IMG/VR virus record: IMGVR_UViG_3300020473_000126
Location: 1-23,786 of that record
Direction: 5' to 3' (one strand)
DNA length: 23,786 nucleotides
Source of the DNA: a virus
Shown here: positions 1 to 6,740 of the stretch, in pieces
Layout of the letters: every line of letters begins with the position of its first letter
How positions within the stretch are numbered: position 1 is the first letter of the stretch
Made by a program: the position numbers and the translations under genes
The notes under the pieces: model-generated
Seen by the model: only the letters and a program-made list of their open reading frames with translations
Told to the model about the DNA's origin: nothing
The model's database searches: none

Positions 1-1
1 C

Positions 2-970
2 AACTTCGGGTCAGCGGATTATTTCGTAGGTGCTGTACCGTATTTGGAGAACCAGCTTTTGGTCTTCCTCAGAAATTCCGTGCATATGATTACGAACCTC
101 CATTCCACGGACATATCGGAGCATTATGAAATAACCCGCGAATATGGGTGCGTAGCCCCACGGACTATTACTCAAAGTGGCGCGCAGACTTACTTCCTAA
201 GCGACATGGGGGTAATGGTGATGACACCTCAGAGCGACCCCGGCAAGGGCATGGGAATCGTAGTTAGCAAAGTGCAGGGCGATGCCATGCCTCTCAGCAG
301 GAGCATTCAAGACCAGCTTTACGACCCTGACACCGGTATCAACCAAGAGGCAGTGAACAAGTCCGCAGCAGTGGTTTATAACAACCACCTATATCTGGCA
401 GTGCCTATGGATGATGATACCACACCCAAGACAGTATTCATCTACAACATTCTTCAAGGTGCATGGGTTAGCAAAGACACTTACGCCGAAGGCATCCGCA
501 ACTGGGTGGAACTACCCTACGGCAGCAATCCGCTACGCTCACGGCTCTTCGCTACGATGCCCAAGGGTTGGTACTTAATGGAAGAGAATGCGGGGCTGGA
601 TGATACCGGACGCGAAATAGGCGACAATTCGCAGAGCGGGACTACCGCAATTGCGGGAAAATTAAAGACCAGGAACTACACATTCGGAGATCCCACAATC
701 AAGAAGTGGAGGGCAGGACAGCTTGCCGCAAACGTGGTGAACAACGATGCGTTCAACGTAAAGGTGAACTCCATTGATCCGGACGTCACTTCACCTGCCA
801 CGGCATACACTGCTAGTGGAACGGAAGAAGTGCTGGTGCGATTCGGTGCGAGGCAACGAGGTCACTCAGCTAACGTTGAGGTAAACGTTACGGCAGGGTC
901 GCCTTCTTTTCGCCACGTCGCGATACAGGCGACAGGGCAAGCCCTATCCCAGAGGAGGACGGTAGCATGA
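2..970 (+). CDS. Tail hub/nozzle-like virion protein (5' partial)
   Basis: The reading frame is open from base 2 with no start in the window; the TTG at 44 is an internal Leu codon, so this is the C-terminal 322 residues of a longer protein. The visible start reads DYFVGAVPYLENQLLVFLRNSVHMI, then repeated short beta-strand-like blocks (TYFLSDMGVMVM, VVYNNHLYLAVPM, VFIYNILQGAWVS). This layout is typical of the beta-propeller-like tail hub or nozzle proteins of short-tailed phages (P22 gp10 / T7 gp12 functional class); that assignment is from remembered family character, not a search. It stops four bases into the next gene (ATGA overlap) and lies just before the internal-virion genes, which fits a tail position. 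The exact family is uncertain; that it is a virion protein is fairly sure. Confidence 0.62.
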   Translation, partial: NFGSADYFVGAVPYLENQLLVFLRNSVHMITNLHSTDISEHYEITREYGCVAPRTITQSGAQTYFLSDMGVMVMTPQSDPGKGMGIVVSKVQGDAMPLSRSIQDQLYDPDTGINQEAVNKSAAVVYNNHLYLAVPMDDDTTPKTVFIYNILQGAWVSKDTYAEGIRNWVELPYGSNPLRSRLFATMPKGWYLMEENAGLDDTGREIGDNSQSGTTAIAGKLKTRNYTFGDPTIKKWRAGQLAANVVNNDAFNVKVNSIDPDVTSPATAYTASGTEEVLVRFGARQRGHSANVEVNVTAGSPSFRHVAIQATGQALSQRRTVA

Positions 971-1248
971 CGTACAAAGTAGGAGAGTTGCTCACGCCCA
1001 ACACTGTTGGCGACATGGCGGAGCAAAACGCCAGTGCCGTACTTATCACGGGCGGGGTAATAAACGACTGCACGATCCAAGATCCAAACTTACGACTAAA
1101 CTCTTACTCCGTGTCCAGTGCTCCGGCAAACGCACCTGCGGCAAGAATAATATACGTCACGGATGGAGACGGGGGGAATCCTTGCTTGGCGGTAGGAAAT
1201 GGGTCAGCGTGGAAGCGCATAGCATTGGGGGCAACGATTTCAACATGA
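967..1248 (+). CDS. Small virion-associated hypothetical protein
   Basis: This 93-residue protein starts at an ATG overlapping the upstream stop by four bases, with a GAGGAGGAC purine block upstream as ribosome binding site. The C-terminal half (RIIYVTDGDGGNPCLAVGNG, then SAWKRI) looks like the short beta-rich segment seen in many phage tail or fibre-tip proteins, where a line of the type YVTDGxGGxPCLAxxNGxxW recurs. There is no signal peptide or membrane segment. Position between a tail protein and internal-virion genes suggests a minor structural or decoration role; the function is not established. It ends in an ATGA overlap with the next gene. Confidence 0.6.
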   Translation: MTYKVGELLTPNTVGDMAEQNASAVLITGGVINDCTIQDPNLRLNSYSVSSAPANAPAARIIYVTDGDGGNPCLAVGNGSAWKRIALGATIST

Positions 1249-1730
1249 ACGCTGTAAAAGAAGTGAGTAATTATGTCAGTGAGGTTCACGAGATGCTAAA
1301 CGAACTGACGAACTATGCTCGTAATAACGACAAAGAAAGATGCTTTCCAAAAAAAGCGTGGACTTGGGAAAGCACTAAAAATTTTTTACATTATCATTTA
1401 AATCAAGGAACTTTACTTTTCGTTAGAGACGAGGAGGGAGAGGTGTGCGGTTTAACCACATGGTGGAGGTGGCGCAAAAAAGACTTGGTTGACTTGAATG
1501 ATGATGACATTTTTCAGAACCCACCAAAACACTATCCAGACGGAGACTTACTGTATTTGTCCGACGTAGTGACTACCAAGCCAAACGCCATGAGGCTACT
1601 GGCGAAGGAGTTAGTCAGACGCAATCCTGACTATGCTTCTACCGAAATTTGGGGAACGAGAAAAAATAAAAAGACGGGAATAGCGTCTCGCGTTCGTTAC
1701 ACTCGTAGAATTTTAGACTTAATTAAATGA
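1245..1730 (+). CDS. GNAT-like acetyltransferase-family protein
   Basis: The 161-residue frame is taken from the ATG at 1245, which overlaps the previous stop; an upstream in-frame ATG at 1182 lies deep in that gene and is unlikely. Residues about 55-75 (LLFVRDEEGEVCGLTTWWRW) look like the beta-hairpin in the middle of a GNAT fold. They are followed by YLSDVVTTKPNAMRLLAKEL, which matches the GNAT strand-4/helix-3 region in spacing, although the usual acetyl-CoA loop Q/RxxGxG/A is degenerate. GNAT-like proteins sit in this slot (T7 gp13 position) in several short-tailed phages, beside internal virion genes. A structural rather than enzymatic role is possible. Codons here are A/T-richer than in the neighbours. 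Confidence 0.5.
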   Translation: MNAVKEVSNYVSEVHEMLNELTNYARNNDKERCFPKKAWTWESTKNFLHYHLNQGTLLFVRDEEGEVCGLTTWWRWRKKDLVDLNDDDIFQNPPKHYPDGDLLYLSDVVTTKPNAMRLLAKELVRRNPDYASTEIWGTRKNKKTGIASRVRYTRRILDLIK

Positions 1731-1739
1731 GGTAATGTT

Positions 1740-4700
1740 ATGGGAAAAGGTGATTCAGTTATAAATTATCCATCGCAGCCAAGTTATGGCGAAGGAATGC
1801 GTGAGGCTCTAGATGCGCAAGTAGCGTTACTTACAGGCACAAGAGTAGGAGAGTCAGACTTCACGGGGGTTGGCCCGTTAAGTGAACTTGTTCGCGACTA
1901 CGAAGCGCCGCTGCGTAAGGAAGCTGCCCAAATTGATACCGACGTGTTGCAGCAGACCATGCTTGGTACTGAAAAAATCGCAGACGAACAAGGACGAGTT
2001 CAAGTAGGGCATAAGCGGGTCAACGCAGAAAGTGGTGAAGAAATAGACTCAGTCTTCAAAAATTTCAACGGACGTATACTCAACACTAATACGGGTGAGT
2101 ATCTTGACCCTATGAACCACTCAAAGGTTTTGGGAAACAGTCCGGAGGGCAAGACTCTATTTTATGATTCTGACGAAGGGCCGCGATTTACTGATTTTGG
2201 ATCAACGGTATTACAGGAGTGGGCAAAGGAGACGGGGAATGATGCTAAACGATGGGAAACGCAAGGAAGTGTCTGGTCGCCTGGAAGAAACAATCGTGGG
2301 TTAGACAAAATTAAAAAAGGTGCTCTTGTAGGTGATGCTTTCACACCCCCTGGTTCCTGGGAGGCAAGAAGGGTTCTAGGTGTGCCTACTGAAGTTTTTG
2401 ACGAATTTTTACAAGACAAGACGACAGACCTTTTAAACAATCAACTATCTGATACCGGAGTTTCATTACCCGGCACGAAGTTAGTTCCGGTTTATCAAAC
2501 TGATGAAAATGGAAACGTAATAACAGACCAAACGCACCAGCTAAAAAGGGCGGGCAAACCCGTTCAAATGGGCGGCGGCATGGTAGACCTGCTTGGCGAT
2601 AGTCGCGAGTTACAGAGGGCGGTGCGTCAAGAGGACGGCACTTATAAAATGGAAGGCGTTGGTCGCAAAGCTGGATTTTCAGAAGACGAACAATTTCTAG
2701 GGTTGTCTGCATTCGGAGAAGACATTCAGGCGCAAAACTTATCCCGCCAACGCCAACGAGACTTGGAGGACGTTGCACGACTCTCTCCGCTCTACAAGGA
2801 GATCATGGATCAGTTCCAGCCAGGAACTCAAGAAGCGATAGATGCCGCTCGCAAATTGCTTGAAGACCGTGGGGGTGCTTTTACCGGAGCAGGTGGATCT
2901 TTAAGTGACGCGCAAACTCAAGTGCGCGAAAGTTATTTGCGCGTCTTGGGACGCGAACCCGATCCTGCGGGACTTGCGCACTGGACGGACGCTCTACAAA
3001 AAGGCGCTTCCGTAGAGGATATGAACATGGCATTCGCTCAGGCGCGTGCTACTGGTGACGCAGCGCCGGTTATGGAAGGTCGCTTGCAAGCTCAAGCTAG
3101 AGCCTTGGGGAGGGCGGCATCAGAAGGTCTGGACACGGGTGCGGCGATAACTGCGCCTACCGGAACGGCAGCTACCAGCTATTTGGCGCGAGGAGTAGAC
3201 GCAAGTCCACTTGCCGCGAGAACGGACTATACTGCCGCCCAAGCAGCCGCCGGAAGTCCTTTAGGTAGAGCAACAGGTTATGACGCTTCTCAAGTGGCAG
3301 GTGTTGCAGGGCCAGCAGGGCCAACTTCGTATGATGCCGAAAGGGCGGCAGCAGTTGACCCGTTGAGCGCTGCAATTGCCTATGATGCCAGCAGGGTAGG
3401 TGGAGTTCGCGACCTTAGTGCAGCGACCCAGTACGACCCGACTGCCGTGCAAGCAGTGAACCCCTTGACTGCTCCCACTTCGTATGACGCCATGAGGGCG
3501 GAGGCAATTGATCCGTTGTCAGCGGCGACTTCTTACGATCCTAGCGCGGATTTGGATTCGGGCAGGATCGGAGGAGCATACGAAGTAGCGACTGGTCGCG
3601 GAACAGGCGACATTCGTTCTGCCCTAATGGAGGATGCCTACACAGGATTGGGCGAGGGTCTTACCGCTCGCGAGCAAGAGCAAATTGAACAAGCTGCTCG
3701 CCGCAGAGCAACTGCTCTGGGCAGGGCATTTGATCGTGGTAGCATTGCTGATGAGGTGCAAGCCAGGGTGTTGGAAGACCGCAACCGCCAAGCTCAGAAC
3801 CGCGCATTTGCTCAAAGCGTTTTAGGGCAAGAAGCCGGAATGCAAACTTCGGAATTGGGCAGAAGCCTCCAAGCTCAAATGGGCAACCAGGCAGCAAGAA
3901 ACCGCGCTGCCGAATTTGGTGTGCAAGCGGGAATGACTCAAGAGCAAGCCCAAGCGCAATTCGCCCAACAGAAAGCTTTAGCTGATCAAGCAGCAGCCAA
4001 TCAAGCCGCTCAGTACGGGATTGGAGCAAGACTCCAACAGGAGCAGATGGAAGCGCAAATGGCACAACAAAAGGCAATGGCGGATGCCGCAGCCGCTAAC
4101 CGCGCAGCAGAATTTGGGGTGGAATCCGGAATGCAACAAGAGCAAACCGCCGCTCAAATGGAACAACAGCGAGCAATGGCAGATGCCGCCGCCGCAAACA
4201 GAGCCGCTGAGTTTGGCGTAGGAGCAGGTCTGGAGCGTGAAAGAGCTTCCGCTGAATTTGCTCAACAAAGAGCTTTAGCTGATCAAGCTGCCGCCAATCG
4301 CGCTGCGGAATTTGGAGTCAGCACGGGTATGCGTCAGTCTGAAATCGGCACTCAGATGGCGCAGCAGAAGGCATTGGCAGATGCCGCCGCTGCAAACCAA
4401 GCGGCGCAATTCGGAATTGGGGCGGGACTCCAGCAGGAGCAACTAGGCGCGCAACTCGCACAGCAGCGAGCATTGTCCGATCAAGCGGCTGCGAACCGCG
4501 CTGCGGAATTTGGGGTGGGAACAAGAGTTGCCCAAGAGCAAGCCAGCAGGGGGATGGATCAAGCGGCAAGACTAGCTACTGCCGCCGCTGAAAATCGCGC
4601 CGCAGAAATGGGCATGCAAGCAGGACTTCAACAGCAGCAATTTGCGGCAGGTCAAGATATTGCCGCCCAAGCAATGAATCGCGAAGCGGCGATGCAGGGC

Positions 4701-5348
4701 AGTCAGTTTGACATCTTGCAAGATATTGCGCGCCAGGAGTCAAACATAGGGCGGGAACTCAGTGCTGCGGAATCAGACTTGGAAAGGGATTATCGGCAAA
4801 AATTTTCGCAAGAGCAGTTGGCCCAGCAGGGGCTGCTTGGATACATGGATGCGACTACACGATTGGCAGGACTTGAACGGGCTACTACTCAAGACCCAAT
4901 TGCCGGGATTTTAAATCGTGCCGGTGGAGGAAGCCTACAAGCTGGGCAAGGTGTATTCGGGCAAGCCGGATACGGGCTACAGTCAGGGCCGCAATACCTA
5001 AACCCAGAGTCAGGTCTTGGATTCATTCAAAACCAAGCGACCAACCAAGCGAACATGTTTAACGCCCAAATTGGGGCAGACGCTACGAGGCAAGCGGGAC
5101 TATACAATATGATCGGTAGTATTGGTGGCGCAGCGACAGGTGCGGCATTCTGCTGGGTGGCACGCGAAGTCTACGGCGCACACAATCCCGCATGGTTGGA
5201 CTTCCGACAGTGGATGTTCAGTTCCGCACCAAGGTGGTTCTTCAAGCTATACCTGACCTTCGGGGAACGCTTTGCGAACTTTATTAGCAATAAGCCAAGA
5301 CTTAAGGCGCGTATCCGCCTATGGATGGATTCTAAAATCGGGAGATAA
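1740..5348 (+). CDS. Large repeat-rich internal virion (ejection) type protein
   Basis: This 1202-residue protein starts at ATG 1740 after GAGGTAATGTT. Four parts are visible. (1) Residues 1-385 are mixed and unrecognised. (2) Residues about 389-436 (SYLRVLGREPDPAGLAHW) match the DUF4214 pattern. (3) Residues 497-610 carry seven 17-residue repeats of the type YDAxRxxAVDPLSAATS, and residues 721-975 carry eight Ala/Gln-rich 33-residue repeats (NRAAEFGVxAG...), predicted helical. (4) The C-terminal ~75 residues are quite different, beginning CWVAREVYG and ending RIRLWMDSKIGR, with many Trp/Phe/Arg. As I recall, that ending recurs in many unrelated phage virion proteins. No signal peptide. Place, size and helical repeats suggest a protein packaged in the head and ejected with DNA; this is inferred. 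Confidence 0.65.
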   Translation: MGKGDSVINYPSQPSYGEGMREALDAQVALLTGTRVGESDFTGVGPLSELVRDYEAPLRKEAAQIDTDVLQQTMLGTEKIADEQGRVQVGHKRVNAESGEEIDSVFKNFNGRILNTNTGEYLDPMNHSKVLGNSPEGKTLFYDSDEGPRFTDFGSTVLQEWAKETGNDAKRWETQGSVWSPGRNNRGLDKIKKGALVGDAFTPPGSWEARRVLGVPTEVFDEFLQDKTTDLLNNQLSDTGVSLPGTKLVPVYQTDENGNVITDQTHQLKRAGKPVQMGGGMVDLLGDSRELQRAVRQEDGTYKMEGVGRKAGFSEDEQFLGLSAFGEDIQAQNLSRQRQRDLEDVARLSPLYKEIMDQFQPGTQEAIDAARKLLEDRGGAFTGAGGSLSDAQTQVRESYLRVLGREPDPAGLAHWTDALQKGASVEDMNMAFAQARATGDAAPVMEGRLQAQARALGRAASEGLDTGAAITAPTGTAATSYLARGVDASPLAARTDYTAAQAAAGSPLGRATGYDASQVAGVAGPAGPTSYDAERAAAVDPLSAAIAYDASRVGGVRDLSAATQYDPTAVQAVNPLTAPTSYDAMRAEAIDPLSAATSYDPSADLDSGRIGGAYEVATGRGTGDIRSALMEDAYTGLGEGLTAREQEQIEQAARRRATALGRAFDRGSIADEVQARVLEDRNRQAQNRAFAQSVLGQEAGMQTSELGRSLQAQMGNQAARNRAAEFGVQAGMTQEQAQAQFAQQKALADQAAANQAAQYGIGARLQQEQMEAQMAQQKAMADAAAANRAAEFGVESGMQQEQTAAQMEQQRAMADAAAANRAAEFGVGAGLERERASAEFAQQRALADQAAANRAAEFGVSTGMRQSEIGTQMAQQKALADAAAANQAAQFGIGAGLQQEQLGAQLAQQRALSDQAAANRAAEFGVGTRVAQEQASRGMDQAARLATAAAENRAAEMGMQAGLQQQQFAAGQDIAAQAMNREAAMQGSQFDILQDIARQESNIGRELSAAESDLERDYRQKFSQEQLAQQGLLGYMDATTRLAGLERATTQDPIAGILNRAGGGSLQAGQGVFGQAGYGLQSGPQYLNPESGLGFIQNQATNQANMFNAQIGADATRQAGLYNMIGSIGGAATGAAFCWVAREVYGAHNPAWLDFRQWMFSSAPRWFFKLYLTFGERFANFISNKPRLKARIRLWMDSKIGR
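3228..3560 (+). repeat. 51-bp (17-residue) tandem coding repeats, ~7 copies
   Basis: The Tyr codon that opens each unit lies at 3228, 3279, 3330, 3381, 3432, 3483 and 3534, an exact 51-bp period. The protein consensus is YDAxRxxAVDPLSAATS. The last copy is incomplete. Seen directly in the sequence. Confidence 0.9.
3900..4691 (+). repeat. 99-bp (33-residue) tandem coding repeats, 8 copies
   Basis: The Asn codon opening each unit lies at 3900, 3999, 4098, 4197, 4296, 4395, 4494 and 4593, so the period is exactly 99 bp with no slippage. Each unit splits into three 11-residue blocks: NRAAEFGVxAG, MxQEQxxAQxA and QQKALADQAAA. Copies are clearly diverged in DNA, so the array is not recent. Confidence 0.92.
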
Positions 5349-5352
5349 AACA

Positions 5353-6723
5353 ATGGCGAGAAGACCTTTTTTCAGCGGCAACTACGGAAGTTCACTAGCG
5401 CAAATAGACACGCGCCCAATTATGCAGGGGGCGGCGGCGCAAGCGGCGGCGTACCAGGGTATCGGGCAAAATATTGGCGGTGCGATTGAGAAGTATGGGC
5501 TGATGAAGGAGAAGCAGAAGAAGCAACAGGCAAACATTAAGTCTACCGTCAACTTTCTAGACTCCTTGGCAAATCAAGATCCGGACAATGCAGAACAGTA
5601 CGAGATAATGAAAGCTCAGTTGAATGACCCCGAAATCCCGCTTACCACAAGAGACGAACTTGCGAATCAAGGAATTAAGCAACTTACGCTTTCTCAGCAA
5701 ATGCTTCAGCGGAAAGGACTAATGGATGCCACTAGTGCAAATACTGCCCTTACTCTCCAAACCAAGGATCTCAACGATGCTCTAAAGCAGTCTAAAGTAG
5801 ATGCCGCAAACAGCGAAGCTGAACTAAAAGGATTCCAGGCGACAATGGAGAAGTTTAATCTTGAAGACTTTATGAAGTTGAGACCTAAGCAGCAACTCCT
5901 CCGACTTCAAAGGCTAAAGAATGAGCTTTCTGGTGAAGAAGTTGCTACCATAGTAAATTTGGAGCGTGGTGGCCCAGAAGGTATAGCAAGAGAGCAGATT
6001 GAAGAGATGAAGCAGAAAAAACAAGCTTTGGCTGAAAACCTAAAACATGTTAGTGCGCAGATAGCGCATATTAACAAAAAGACTGAGCAGCTTGGTAAGA
6101 TAGACCCCAAAGATGCAGTCACGCTTCAAAACCTTCTAGCCGAAGCTGAAAAATTCAAAGCGGAAGCTGAAAAAATGCGCGCCGAAACGGAAGCGATGGG
6201 CGAATTGACTGGGGGAGATGCGGAATCCGTTCCAGAGCAAGCGTCAATAAGACCGCCAGACGTCGCAGAAGCGGCGGGTGGAGACGTTGCGGGTGTATTT
6301 CAAGATGTAATAAATTCAGCGTTTGGGGTTGTTGGTGCATCTGGGTTTGAAGAAAGACATAGAGAAACTGCTAATCTGAGAGCGTTGAACGCTCAATTGC
6401 AACCAGCCCTAACAAAAGCCATCTCCTCTCAAGGTTCTGTTTACACTCAAGAGAAGATGGATAAGATTTTACCGCAACCAACGGATAGCAACCCAGCAAT
6501 GCAATCAAAACTTGAATCCTTAGTGCCTATCTTGGTGTCAAAGGTAGAAGAAGCTAAAATAGTTGCGCCTAACGCTAAAGCGGGGGAGCAGAGGTCAAGA
6601 GCGTTAAGAATTCTCAAAACGATACCCGGTATCATATCCGCCTTGGAGACGTCCATTTCCCAAAAGAACAGAAGACCAGTAAATGAAGAGGCTGATAGAA
6701 TTTTAGAAGAAGCAGGATATTAA
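5353..6723 (+). CDS. Coiled-coil virion/internal protein
   Basis: The start is set at ATG 5353 (MARRPFFSGNYGSS), four bases past the upstream stop and preceded by GGGAG; an in-frame ATG at 5272 would lie inside the upstream gene and lacks a site. The product has 456 residues. The N-terminus is Ala/Gly-rich (QGAAAQAAAYQGIGQNIGGA), followed by long heptad-like charged stretches at about 45-100 (EKQKKQQANIKS) and 210-290 (EEMKQKKQALAENLKHVSAQ; AEAEKFKAEAEKMRAETEAM), strongly predicted to be coiled coil. No catalytic motif is visible. It sits between two large ejection-type genes, as the middle internal-virion gene does in T7-like gene order. Role inferred from place and composition only. Confidence 0.6.
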   Translation: MARRPFFSGNYGSSLAQIDTRPIMQGAAAQAAAYQGIGQNIGGAIEKYGLMKEKQKKQQANIKSTVNFLDSLANQDPDNAEQYEIMKAQLNDPEIPLTTRDELANQGIKQLTLSQQMLQRKGLMDATSANTALTLQTKDLNDALKQSKVDAANSEAELKGFQATMEKFNLEDFMKLRPKQQLLRLQRLKNELSGEEVATIVNLERGGPEGIAREQIEEMKQKKQALAENLKHVSAQIAHINKKTEQLGKIDPKDAVTLQNLLAEAEKFKAEAEKMRAETEAMGELTGGDAESVPEQASIRPPDVAEAAGGDVAGVFQDVINSAFGVVGASGFEERHRETANLRALNAQLQPALTKAISSQGSVYTQEKMDKILPQPTDSNPAMQSKLESLVPILVSKVEEAKIVAPNAKAGEQRSRALRILKTIPGIISALETSISQKNRRPVNEEADRILEEAGY

Positions 6724-6740
6724 TAACTGGAGACTCAATA

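Noticed and set aside
3228-3560. Collagen-like or pentapeptide repeat in the 1202-residue protein.
   Set aside because: The period is 17 residues with YDA...DPLSAAT; neither G-x-y triplets nor A(D/N)LxX pentads are present.
3624-4269. Several open frames antisense or out of frame over the Ala/Gln repeats.
   Set aside because: The 99-bp repeat copies any open frame many times; these are shadows of the 1202-residue gene.
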